Shown here: in pieces, positions 1 to 7,129 of the stretch
Position numbering within the stretch: position 1 is the stretch's first letter
Layout of the letters: each line of letters begins with the position of its first letter
Assembly (NCBI GenBank): GCA_902620895.1
Contig: CACNJU010000012.1
Coordinates: 1 to 46,645 of the forward strand
Source: an uncultured Prochlorococcus sp.
GTDB taxonomy: Bacteria > Cyanobacteriota > Cyanobacteriia > PCC-6307 > Cyanobiaceae
Direction of reading: 5' to 3'
Length of the DNA stretch: 46,645 nucleotides
The notes under the pieces: model-generated
The model's input: the letters and a program-made list of their open reading frames with translations, nothing else
Databases searched by the model: none
What the model was told of the DNA's origin: nothing
Made by a program: the position numbers and the translations under genes

Positions 1-144
1 TTGAACATGAAATCACATTCTCCTTCAGATGCAAAACTCCTAATGGGAGGTGCAAAAGGTTTGAAAGATGCTTGGCGACTAGGTGTTCTGCATGTTGAAT
101 ACGAAAGACTGAAGAAAATACAGGAGGAACAGCAACAGCAATGA
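1..144 (+). CDS. Small unknown protein, 5' truncated by window edge (cassette copy A, gene 1)
   Basis: The reading frame is open from the first base and ends in TGA at 142-144. The visible 47 residues match residues 14-60 of the complete copy at 2724-2906 at 44 of 47 positions, so about 13 N-terminal residues lie outside the window. The protein is short and helical, with a glycine-containing middle (LLMGGAKGLKDAW) and a charged, Gln-rich tail. Its stop overlaps the next start in an ATGA, suggesting translational coupling. I do not recognise the family and see no membrane segment or catalytic motif. Confidence 0.75.
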   Translation: MNMKSHSPSDAKLLMGGAKGLKDAWRLGVLHVEYERLKKIQEEQQQQ

Positions 145-371
145 AAGAAAAAATAAACTGGCAAAAAGAATTAATAGAAAGCGGAAAATTCAATGATAAA
201 TTTTCAAAGAATTTATTAGAAAATGGTGCAAAGAACTTTATGCAAGGAATCTATCTTGGATACATGTATTCCAGATGGAGAAAGATCAGAGGATTGGATA
301 AAGATGACCCCATAGAAAACAAAGGTCAAATGCAATCATCTTTTAAAGATTTTGAGAAGAAAATCAAATAA
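141..371 (+). CDS. Small unknown protein, 76 aa (cassette copy A, gene 2)
   Basis: A complete 76-residue ORF whose ATG overlaps the stop of the preceding gene by 4 bases. It is 69/76 identical to the product of 2903-3133, counted by eye. The protein begins WQKEL after a few residues, has a GAKNFMQGIYLGYMYSRW core and ends in a basic tail. No signal peptide or known motif is visible. The core pattern (WQK-x-L, then LL-x-x-G-x-K, then LG-x-x-x-x-x-W/Y) resembles the partner gene, so the two may be distant paralogues. The near-identical duplicate with mostly conservative changes supports a real gene. Function is unknown. Confidence 0.75.
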   Translation: MKEKINWQKELIESGKFNDKFSKNLLENGAKNFMQGIYLGYMYSRWRKIRGLDKDDPIENKGQMQSSFKDFEKKIK

Positions 372-437
372 AGATGATACCTACTTACATCCAGAAGATT
401 CTGAACAACTCCAGTATTTACAAGCGATCTTGAGGAA

Positions 438-512
438 TCCACCAACACATAATTCGTAAATTAAATATCCACCAACACATTAAAAAATATCCACCAACAC
501 ATCCACAAACAC
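438..512 (+). repeat. Degenerate direct repeats, TCCACCAACACAT units, behind cassette copy A
   Basis: Three exact 13-base units TCCACCAACACAT start at 438, 468 and 490. A degenerate unit CCACAAACAC follows at 503-512. The start-to-start spacing is 30, 22 and 13 bases. The same four-unit layout recurs behind the second cassette copy at 3200-3274. There are no unique spacers of uniform length, so this is not a CRISPR. The surrounding gap between the 141-371 gene and the TPR gene at 677 is 305 bases; apart from the repeats it is AT-rich and holds no supported gene. Confidence 0.8.
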
Positions 513-676
513 TAAAAACTTGCCGATATTGGACGATACTGTACTCAAAATAATTAATGATTGATAAGATTAAGTTTTTGATTAGAGGTATAGTCCTTTA
601 TAAATTAATGCAAAGTTTTAATTCAAGTCAAAAATAATAATCTAATCTTATTTTCAATAATATTGAATATTCAAAT

Positions 677-1933
677 ATGTCTGAGATTGAAGAACTAAAT
701 TATTATAATTCTGGGATTGAGAACATCTGGAATAATCATCCTAAAAAAGCGTTAAATGATTTAAATAAAGTAATTGAGTTAAATCCGATTTTTGGCAACG
801 CTTATTCTTATCGAGGATGGTGCAAACATCTACTTAATGATACTAAGGGAGCATTTGAAGATTTTAATAAATCCGATCAACTCAATCCCAATAATCCCTT
901 TAATATGTTCTTTGTGGGAATTATTTATATGGATGCTGATTTAGAGAAAGCAAAAGATTTTTTTGATCAAGTTATTCAGTTAGAACCAAATTTTAATATA
1001 GAAAAAGGAGGTAATGCTTATATTATGCGTGGAAAAGTAAAGACTTATCAGGGGGATATAAAAGGTGCTATTGAAGATCTTAATAAAGGTATAGAAATAA
1101 ATCCTAATATTGCTGAATTTTATGCAGATAGAGGATTGGTCAAAGAAGGTTTACATGATTTACAAGGTTCAATAGATGACTTTACTAAAGCAATAGAAAT
1201 GGATCCTAATCTTGCTAATAAGTGTCCTGATATTTTCCCTGATATTTATATCAATAGAGGAATTTCCAAAGGTATTTTAAAAGATTTAAAAGGTGCTATT
1301 GATGATTTCACTAAAGCAATAGAAATTGATCCTAATATTGCTCCTGTTTATAGTCATAGAGGAATGGCAAAAGCAATGTCAAAAGATATACAAGGTGCTA
1401 TTGATGACTTCTCTAAAGCAATAGAAATTGATCCTAATGATTCTGACTCACAAAAAAATCGTTCAGAAGCAGTTTGTATTTTAAAGGAACAATATGAGCA
1501 AAATAAGTCTTTCCAAGTTAAAACATGTCCTGAATTATATATAACGCTTAAAGATGCTTATTCTTATAGCAACAGAGGACTTGGTAAGTTAATGAGTTTT
1601 GAATATATAGGAGCAATGGATGACTTTAGTAAAGCAATAGAAATTGATTCTAACTATGCAAGTGCCTATTATCTTCGAGGATCTGCTAAATATGGTTTGT
1701 GCGATTATCAAGGCGCTTTAGATGATTGCAATAAAGCGATAGATATAAATCCTAAACATTATCTTTCTTATCAAAAGCGGGGTGAATCTAAACAAAAGTT
1801 AGGAGACAAAATAGGTTCAAATGAAGATATTAAAATCGGGAAAGAAATTGAATCAAAAGATAAAAATGCTTTTGATACGAAAGAAATTACATTTGATTAT
1901 ACAAAAGTAGTTGCAACATATAAAAAAGATTGA
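677..1933 (+). CDS. TPR-repeat protein, 418 aa
   Basis: A tandem tetratricopeptide-repeat protein. Many units follow the pattern A-x-x-D-F-[ST]-KAIE-x-[DN]PN with Y-x-x-RG at the start of the next helix. They run from about residue 10 to 385 with a short irregular insertion around 265-290. TPR arrays form superhelical protein-binding scaffolds and have no catalysis of their own. There is no signal peptide or membrane segment, so the protein is probably cytosolic. It lies between the two cassette copies and is followed by a second TPR gene in the same direction. The repeats share near-identical DNA (AAAGCAATAGAAATTGATCC), a substrate for repeat expansion or contraction. The partner is unknown. 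Confidence 0.85.
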   Translation: MSEIEELNYYNSGIENIWNNHPKKALNDLNKVIELNPIFGNAYSYRGWCKHLLNDTKGAFEDFNKSDQLNPNNPFNMFFVGIIYMDADLEKAKDFFDQVIQLEPNFNIEKGGNAYIMRGKVKTYQGDIKGAIEDLNKGIEINPNIAEFYADRGLVKEGLHDLQGSIDDFTKAIEMDPNLANKCPDIFPDIYINRGISKGILKDLKGAIDDFTKAIEIDPNIAPVYSHRGMAKAMSKDIQGAIDDFSKAIEIDPNDSDSQKNRSEAVCILKEQYEQNKSFQVKTCPELYITLKDAYSYSNRGLGKLMSFEYIGAMDDFSKAIEIDSNYASAYYLRGSAKYGLCDYQGALDDCNKAIDINPKHYLSYQKRGESKQKLGDKIGSNEDIKIGKEIESKDKNAFDTKEITFDYTKVVATYKKD

Positions 1934-2068
1934 TTCACCATAAATTAAGTTTTTTTAAAAGTTTATGCATATAAAATTAGAGATGTCATATTGAAATTCC
2001 TAAGCAATATTTATTCTTTAAAAAATGAAGGATTGCAACCTTAATCTCTTAAAAAATTAGTTGAATAA

Positions 2069-2740
2069 ATGCTTGATTTAAATGCACTAATGGAAATAGG
2101 GCACAAAATTAAAATCAATGATATAGAAGATGCAATCAACGATTTGAATAAGGCAATAGAATTAAATCCTAATGATGCTAATGCTCATCTTCTACGTGGA
2201 AAAGCAAAACTAGGTTTAAACCAATATAAAAATGCAATAGATGATTTCAGCAAAGCAATAGAATTAAGACCTAATTATGGTCGTGCTTATTCGCAACGCG
2301 GATTAGTAAGAATAGGTTTAAAGCAATATAAAAATGCAATAGATGATTACAGCAAAGCAATAGAATTAAACCCTAATGATGCTAATGCCTATTTTCATCG
2401 TGGATTTGCAAAAAAAGGTTTAAAAGATTATCAAGGATCGAGAGAAGACTTTACAAAAGCAGAAGAAATTGATCCCAAAAATTGTAATTCCTTTCATCAA
2501 GTATTAGCAAAATGGAATTTAAGAGAATATCAAGAAGAAATAAAAACAGAATTCCTCAAATATCAAAATGCAGTAGATGATTTGAGCAAGTTACTAGAGA
2601 CTTACCCTAATGATGTTAATTGCCTTTCACTACGTGCAAGTGCAAAGCGAAAATTAGGAGATAATAAAGGTGCTGATGAGGATGATAAAAAAGCAGATAA
2701 ACTAAAAAGTATGGAGAAAAAGTATGACTCAATGGAATGA
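2069..2740 (+). CDS. TPR-repeat protein, 223 aa
   Basis: A second TPR protein with about four clear 34-residue units between residues 15 and 150 and a weaker C-terminal one near 165-200. The consensus is A-x-x-D-[FY]-SKAIEL-[NR]PN. The C-terminal tail is strongly charged (KGADEDDKKADKLKS). Its last 17 bases overlap the start of the small gene at 2724 in another frame, so the TPR protein and the small cassette proteins are very likely translated from one mRNA. That coupling suggests the small proteins may be the TPR ligands; this is inference only. No signal peptide is visible. Confidence 0.85.
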   Translation: MLDLNALMEIGHKIKINDIEDAINDLNKAIELNPNDANAHLLRGKAKLGLNQYKNAIDDFSKAIELRPNYGRAYSQRGLVRIGLKQYKNAIDDYSKAIELNPNDANAYFHRGFAKKGLKDYQGSREDFTKAEEIDPKNCNSFHQVLAKWNLREYQEEIKTEFLKYQNAVDDLSKLLETYPNDVNCLSLRASAKRKLGDNKGADEDDKKADKLKSMEKKYDSME

Positions 2741-2906
2741 TAAGTCTTGGCAGAAAGACTTTTTGAATATGAAGTCTCATTCTCCTTCAGATGCAAAACT
2801 CTTAATGGGAGGTGTAAAAGGGTTAAAAGATGCATGGCGTTTAGGTGTTCTTCATGTTGAATACGAAAAACTGAAGAAAAGACAGGAGGAACAGCAACAG
2901 CAATGA
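2724..2906 (+). CDS. Small unknown protein, 60 aa (cassette copy B, gene 1)
   Basis: The complete version of the gene truncated at the left edge. The start ATG lies inside the 3' end of the TPR gene, and the stop TGA overlaps the next ATG (2903-2906). The sequence starts MTQWNDKSWQKDFL, has an LLMGGVKGLKDAWRLGVLHVEY core and ends in a run of Glu and Gln. It is probably all helical and soluble. It is nearly identical to the product of 1-144. The family is not recognised. The four-base stop/start overlap with gene 2 is preserved in both copies, indicating that the pair functions together. Confidence 0.75.
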   Translation: MTQWNDKSWQKDFLNMKSHSPSDAKLLMGGVKGLKDAWRLGVLHVEYEKLKKRQEEQQQQ

Positions 2907-3133
2907 CAGAAGAAATAAATTGGCAGAAAGAATTATTAGAAAGTGGAAAATTTAATGATAAATTTTCAAAAAATCTTCTAGAACATGGAGCAAAAAACTT
3001 TATGCAAGGAATCTATCTTGGATATATGTATTCCAGATGGAGAAAAATAAGAGGTTTGGATAAAGATGATCCAGTAGAAAATTCAGGTCAAATGCAATCT
3101 TCATTTAAAGAGTTTGAGAAGAAAATTAAATGA
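2903..3133 (+). CDS. Small unknown protein, 76 aa (cassette copy B, gene 2)
   Basis: Duplicate of the 141-371 gene, with seven substitutions in 76 residues and no indel. The protein has a WQKELLESGKF N-terminus, a GAKNFMQGIYLGYMYSRW core and the basic tail FEKKIK. It is translationally coupled to the 2724-2906 gene. The downstream sequence also matches that behind copy A, including GATACCTACTTAC and the CCACCAACAC repeats, so the duplicated unit extends beyond the coding sequence. There is no recognisable domain and function is unknown. Confidence 0.75.
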   Translation: MTEEINWQKELLESGKFNDKFSKNLLEHGAKNFMQGIYLGYMYSRWRKIRGLDKDDPVENSGQMQSSFKEFEKKIK

Positions 3134-3199
3134 AGGTGATACCTACTTACCTCCAGATAAATCTTAACAACCCCATTATTAACAACCGATCTTGAGGAA

Positions 3200-3274
3200 T
3201 CCACCAACACCATATTTCGTCAATCAAATACCCACCAACACATTAAAAATACCCACCAACACATCCACCAACAC
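3200..3274 (+). repeat. Degenerate direct repeats, CCACCAACAC units, behind cassette copy B
   Basis: Four units of CCACCAACAC with small changes at the edges begin near 3200, 3231, 3252 and 3265. The order and approximate spacing are the same as at 438-512 behind copy A. The preceding bases (CCGATCTTGAGGAA, or GCGATCTTGAGGAA in copy A) are also shared. The rest of the stretch 3134-3387 is AT-rich and without a supported gene. Confidence 0.8.
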
Positions 3275-3387
3275 CCATAAAAATAAAAACTAACTAGAAA
3301 GAAATTGATATTTCTTAGAACTCTTCTCTATCACTGCAATTTGAATTAGAACTCCAAAAATTAAGAGTGCTAATTATCCTATTAAAA

Positions 3388-3472
3388 CGGAGAGGGTGGG
3401 ATTCGAACCCACGAATAGTTATCTATTAAACGATTTCGAGTCGTTCGCTTTCGACCACTCAGCCACCTCTCC
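3388..3472 (-). tRNA. tRNA-Ser(CGA)
   Basis: Read on the minus strand this is an 85-base class II tRNA. The acceptor arm GGAGAGG pairs with CCTCTCC, followed by discriminator G. The D-arm has GGCTGAGTGGTCGAAAG. The anticodon stem ACGA/TCGT closes the loop CTCGAAA with anticodon CGA. A long variable arm typical of Ser precedes the T-arm GTGGGTTCGAATCCCAC. CCA is not encoded. It reads the UCG codon. Confidence 0.95.
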
Positions 3473-3529
3473 TTATGTTTAAAGTATGCACAAAAAAAGA
3501 AAATTAGATTCTATCTCATTATTTTAATT

Positions 3530-4552
3530 TTAATTCCAACCTGCATCTTTCATCAATTTAATAGCTAGAGAATTTTTTTTTCCAAGGTCTTCTACAGTTA
3601 CGTTATCAGGTATAAAATCCCCAAAGCTCTTTACTATTTCATTCTGATTAATTTCCTTCAAAGGATATTCAAAAGTAGGGGCAGCTAATCCTTTACTTCC
3701 TTCTGGAGATGCCAAGAATTCAAGCAACTTAATAGCTTCATTTTTATTTGTTGCATATTTTGCAACACCACCGGCACTAATATTTACGTGTGCAGGATTA
3801 GGAGTAAGGACCTTTGTTTTTTTCGCATACAAAACATCTCTTCTTCCATTAACACCTGCTAACATTCTTGCGACATAATAATGATTAACGATTCCTACTC
3901 CACATTTTTTCTTGGAAACTGCTCTAATTATTGAAATATCACCTGGGAAGAATGGTTGGGAAACGTTGGAAATCATACCGCTTAACCAAGCTTTAGTTTC
4001 TGATTCACCTTTGTTAATTATCTGATTAGCAACTAAAGATTGATTATATGGACTTTTTCTATTTCTTAAACATACTTTCCCTTTTAAAGATGGATCAGCC
4101 AAATCGGTGTAATCATTGATTTTACTAACATCTACTAATTTTGGATTTGCTACCATTACTCTTACTCTTCTTGTTAATGCATACCATTCCTTATTTGGAT
4201 CTTTCATTCCAACAGGTACATCATTTTCTAAATTAGAAGATACTATTGGTTGAAGTAATCCAGCCTTTGCCGCATTTGTAATTCTTGCGGCATCTACTAG
4301 CAATATTAAATCTGCTTGAGAATTCTTTCCTTCTCGTTTTAATCTTTCAATTAAAGATATCCCTGCCGCCTCTATAAGCCTAACTTTAATTCCTGTTTCT
4401 TCTGCAAATTTTTTGTAAATACTTCTATCTGTGTTGTAATGCCTCCCTGAATAAACTTTGACTTCTTTTTCTGTTGAATTAACAGGTATATTAACGTTTA
4501 GCAAAAATGTACATGTAAATACTGAAAAAATTAATTTTTTGAGTTTTTGCAC
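3530..4552 (-). CDS. futA: Ferric-iron ABC transporter substrate-binding protein (FutA/IdiA type)
   Basis: A periplasmic iron-binding protein of the FutA/IdiA/FbpA family that would hand Fe(III) to a FutB/FutC transporter; those subunits are not in this window. Residues 1-26 form a signal peptide, with a basic start, a hydrophobic core and a likely cut after VNS. The YSGRHYNTD motif at 34-42, Tyr169 and the tandem Tyr225-Tyr226 (NHYYVARM) correspond to the His/Tyr iron ligands known in FutA. The length of 340 aa fits the family. It is divergently oriented to the PiuC-like gene with a 102-base shared promoter gap, which suggests joint iron-dependent control. I could not convincingly pick out a Fur box there. 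Confidence 0.92.
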   Translation of the reverse strand: MQKLKKLIFSVFTCTFLLNVNIPVNSTEKEVKVYSGRHYNTDRSIYKKFAEETGIKVRLIEAAGISLIERLKREGKNSQADLILLVDAARITNAAKAGLLQPIVSSNLENDVPVGMKDPNKEWYALTRRVRVMVANPKLVDVSKINDYTDLADPSLKGKVCLRNRKSPYNQSLVANQIINKGESETKAWLSGMISNVSQPFFPGDISIIRAVSKKKCGVGIVNHYYVARMLAGVNGRRDVLYAKKTKVLTPNPAHVNISAGGVAKYATNKNEAIKLLEFLASPEGSKGLAAPTFEYPLKEINQNEIVKSFGDFIPDNVTVEDLGKKNSLAIKLMKDAGWN

Positions 4553-4654
4553 TTTTTCGAATTAGTATCTATGGTTACTTTATACCTATAAAAACAGTTC
4601 AAACTTTCAAAGCGAACTTCTATACATCGAGTTGTATCATTTTTTATATTTCAT

Positions 4655-5323
4655 ATGAATTATTTAATCCATCAGTTACTAAATGCTGAAGAAATAAATT
4701 TAATAAAAAAAGAATTAGAGAAATGTAGTCAAAAAGATTGGGAAGATGGAAAAAAAACTGCTGGCAGTTATGCCTCAAAAGTAAAAAATAATTTGCAACT
4801 AAATAGGAATACTGAAGTATCAAAAAAAAACGCTCAATTAATTAATAAAAAGCTCCTTTCTAATCAATTAATAAAAAGTTTTTCTTTACCAAAAAGAATA
4901 CATGGAATAATGTTTACAAAATCTTCAAATAATATGCATTATGGGAGACACATTGACAATCCATACATGTCATCTGGCAGATCAGATTTATCATTTACTC
5001 TTTCATTGACGAATAAAGATTTTTACAAAGGTGGAGAATTAATTATTGAAACAATGAATAATGAAGAGAACTTCAAATTAAATGCTGGAGAGATAATTTT
5101 ATATCCAAGTTCTTACTTACATGCAGTGAATGAAGTAAATAATGGTGAAAGATTAGTATGCGTGGGTTGGATAGAAAGTTATGTCAAATCTATGGAAAAA
5201 AGGGAATATTTGTTTGATTTAGACGCAGGTGCAAGAAGTTTACTGGCAAAGCATGGTAGATCTGACGAACTTGATCTTATTTTTAAATCTTATTCAAATC
5301 TCCTAAGAGTTATGGGAGATTAA
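4655..5323 (+). CDS. piuC: PiuC/YbiX-like Fe(II)/2-oxoglutarate-dependent (PKHD-type) hydroxylase
   Basis: A 2-oxoglutarate/Fe(II) dioxygenase of the PKHD/PiuC family, 222 aa, the usual length. The iron-binding triad is visible as His99 and Asp101 (GRHIDNP) and His156 (SSYLHAV), with the oxoglutarate-binding Arg at 166 (GERLVCVGW). The C-terminal helical part, including DLDAGARSLL, matches the family. Homologues often sit beside siderophore or iron-uptake genes, and here it is divergent from futA. The substrate is unknown. The assignment to family is strong; the role in iron acquisition is inferred from context. Confidence 0.9.
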   Translation: MNYLIHQLLNAEEINLIKKELEKCSQKDWEDGKKTAGSYASKVKNNLQLNRNTEVSKKNAQLINKKLLSNQLIKSFSLPKRIHGIMFTKSSNNMHYGRHIDNPYMSSGRSDLSFTLSLTNKDFYKGGELIIETMNNEENFKLNAGEIILYPSSYLHAVNEVNNGERLVCVGWIESYVKSMEKREYLFDLDAGARSLLAKHGRSDELDLIFKSYSNLLRVMGD

Positions 5324-5394
5324 AAAGAATCATTTTATACAACAAAAAGAATCTAAGTCTAAAGTTGATTAATATAAAAAAAAAGAATTAACTA

Positions 5395-5634
5395 ATGCTG
5401 AAAAAAAGTTCTATTTCAATTTTTATTGCAGCTACAAGCGCACTCGCTATTTCCACAACAAATACCAATTCCGTCAAATCAGGTGAAAATGATTTGGGGG
5501 GACTCAAAGAATGGAATACTGATATGCCATTAGAGGCTGATTTTATCCTCGACGATGAAGCCCAGAAATTAGCTGAAGAAGCAGAAAAGTCTAGCGCATG
5601 CATTCCCATAGGAGAGGGAGAAAATTGTTGGTAA
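5395..5634 (+). CDS. Small exported protein with C-terminal cysteine pair, 79 aa
   Basis: A 79-residue protein with a cleavable-looking signal sequence (MLKKSS then a hydrophobic Ala/Ile-rich stretch to about residue 20). The acidic mature part ends in ACIPIGEGENCW, with two cysteines nine residues apart that could form a disulfide. A strong hairpin terminator follows directly. I do not recognise the family. The position between the iron genes and the porin hints at a periplasmic or envelope role, but nothing in the sequence proves it. Confidence 0.7.
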   Translation: MLKKSSISIFIAATSALAISTTNTNSVKSGENDLGGLKEWNTDMPLEADFILDDEAQKLAEEAEKSSACIPIGEGENCW

Positions 5635-5649
5635 CTATATTGATGCAAT

Positions 5650-5680
5650 AAAAAAGGCCTCATATAAAGAGGCCTTTTTT
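5650..5680. terminator. Bidirectional intrinsic terminator
   Basis: A perfect 12-base inverted repeat (AAAAAAGGCCTC / GAGGCCTTTTTT) around a 7-base loop. It lies between the small exported protein gene (+) and the convergent porin gene (-). The A- and T-tracts on the two arms make it work in both directions. Confidence 0.93.
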
Positions 5681-5694
5681 AATCAATTTCAATA

Positions 5695-7020
5695 TTAGAA
5701 TTTGAAAGTTGTTGTTAATACTGTACCAAAGAGATCGTCTCCCGTATCTGCGTATACATCAGTTCCACCAAATATTGCTGGTGTAACTTCAATAGAGTCG
5801 TTAGGTCTAAATGAATAATACGCTTCCCACATGAAAGGATCGATTTCACTCAAAGTACCTGTAGAAACTTTGGTAGCCTTCATTGGTTGACCAATAGCTA
5901 AGCCAATCCTGTCATCTGGTTGGAACATATCTGACCAGTTAAGACCAACAAAATAGCCACTACCTTCAGTAATATTATCGCTACGATTAGAGAAGGTGAT
6001 TGCGTCATAACCCACTGAAATTGATGGTGTAGCAGTACCAGCATCCTCAGGTCTCCACCAACCTCTTAAAGCAACTGCATCAGCTTGAACAGTATCAAGT
6101 GTTGACCCTGTACCCCAACCTACAGTACCTGCATTATCTGCAAGCGTCTTTGTTGAGAAATAAGACCACGAATTCCATCCGTTTTGCATTGAGTAGGTAG
6201 CTGATAAGTGATAATTATCTGCGGTGTAAGCTACTTGCGTATTGACTTTATTCTGATCTTGATCAGTGAATAAACCACCTGTTGAAGCTGCTTTCTTAGA
6301 GTTAAATGTAATACTTGATGCGAAACCGTTATCGGCGACATATTTTAAACCACCACCTGTAGAAGTACTAGCTCCAAAAGCAGAAGAATGTCCTCCTAGT
6401 TTGAATGCCTTTAAAGCTCCAGGCTTATATACAGAGGGTGTTGCCGCAAGCATGTAGTAGTTCTCAATTTTTGGACCAAATGTTGCAGTAATATTGTCTC
6501 CAAGAGGGAATGAGTACCACATCTTATCAACATTAAAGGCGTCAGATGTGTCTTTAGCCTCTATATGGTATGTACCTGGCTTATTATCAAATGCTCCATC
6601 CCAGCCATCTCCGGCTTTAAGTCTTACATAAAGATTGTCATCGCCAGTAAAACTAGTATTTAAGTTCCATTGATAGACATATGCAGCAGCAGTTTTTTCA
6701 TTATGGTTGCCACCAAGTGCGTCACCACCATCAACGGCACCAATTGCCATTACTGCTTTTCCATCAAAGACTGTTGTTTCTGAGAAGGTGCCAGCTTCAA
6801 ATACATTTTGCTTAACCTTAATAGAATCAATACTTTCATTAAGGTTTACTGTATTTTCATTATCGAATGTTTTACTGTCTAATCTTGAAGACTTTTTTGA
6901 ACTACTGCGTAAGTAGCTATTAATTTCATCAAGATTAAATAAATCGGAAGCTTGAGCAGCAATTGGGGATAATAACCCTAATGTTGCTCCTGCTACCAAC
7001 ATTTGTTGGAAGAGTTTCAT
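5695..7020 (-). CDS. som: Cyanobacterial outer-membrane porin (Som/iron-uptake porin family)
   Basis: A 441-residue outer-membrane beta-barrel. The signal peptide ends at about residue 24 (AAQAS). A short coiled-coil-like N-terminal segment (LFNLDEINSYLRSS, SIDSIKVKQNVFEAG) replaces the full SLH domain found in larger cyanobacterial porins. The rest is alternating aromatic/glycine strands (for example ASITFNSKKA and YHLSATYSMQNGW) and ends in Phe (TVLTTTFKF), the usual barrel-assembly signature. It would allow diffusion of small solutes; a role in iron uptake is proposed for the family but is not shown here. Its leader carries a Yfr1-complementary ribosome-binding site. Confidence 0.9.
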   Translation of the reverse strand: MKLFQQMLVAGATLGLLSPIAAQASDLFNLDEINSYLRSSSKKSSRLDSKTFDNENTVNLNESIDSIKVKQNVFEAGTFSETTVFDGKAVMAIGAVDGGDALGGNHNEKTAAAYVYQWNLNTSFTGDDNLYVRLKAGDGWDGAFDNKPGTYHIEAKDTSDAFNVDKMWYSFPLGDNITATFGPKIENYYMLAATPSVYKPGALKAFKLGGHSSAFGASTSTGGGLKYVADNGFASSITFNSKKAASTGGLFTDQDQNKVNTQVAYTADNYHLSATYSMQNGWNSWSYFSTKTLADNAGTVGWGTGSTLDTVQADAVALRGWWRPEDAGTATPSISVGYDAITFSNRSDNITEGSGYFVGLNWSDMFQPDDRIGLAIGQPMKATKVSTGTLSEIDPFMWEAYYSFRPNDSIEVTPAIFGGTDVYADTGDDLFGTVLTTTFKF

Positions 7021-7024
7021 TTTA

Positions 7025-7032
7025 CCTCACAC
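7025..7032 (-). promoter_or_regulatory. Porin ribosome-binding site complementary to Yfr1 sRNA core
   Basis: On the minus strand the sequence upstream of the porin ATG (7018-7020) reads GTGTGAGG followed by TAAA. GAGG serves as the Shine-Dalgarno. The whole octamer is the exact complement of CCUCACAC, part of the conserved single-stranded core of the cyanobacterial sRNA Yfr1. Yfr1 is known from Prochlorococcus MED4 to repress porin (som) mRNAs by this kind of pairing. Translation of this porin is thus predicted to be under Yfr1 control. Yfr1 itself is not in the window. Confidence 0.75.
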
Positions 7033-7034
7033 AT

Positions 7035-7056
7035 AAAAAGGCCCACATTAATGGGC
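7035..7056 (-). terminator. Short hairpin with T-tract between glyQ and the porin (terminator or leader hairpin)
   Basis: On the minus strand GCCCA-TTAATG-TGGGC is followed by CTTTTT. This could end glyQ transcription. If the porin promoter (TACAGT/TATAGT-like -10 near 7058-7069) lies upstream of it, it could instead form a 5' hairpin in the porin leader. The stem is only 5 bp, so termination may be partial. Confidence 0.5.
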
Positions 7057-7129
7057 AACTATACTGTATCGTTAGTAACAAAAAATTAAAGGGAAAAAAG
7101 TGTCAAAAGAACGTATAATTTGTTACTTA

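Noticed and set aside
438..512. CRISPR array
   Set aside because: The units are only 10-13 bases, the spacing is uneven (30, 22, 13) and no cas genes are near.
4553..4654. Fur box between futA and the PiuC-like gene
   Set aside because: Context makes it likely, but no sequence close enough to the GATAATGATAATC-type consensus was seen.
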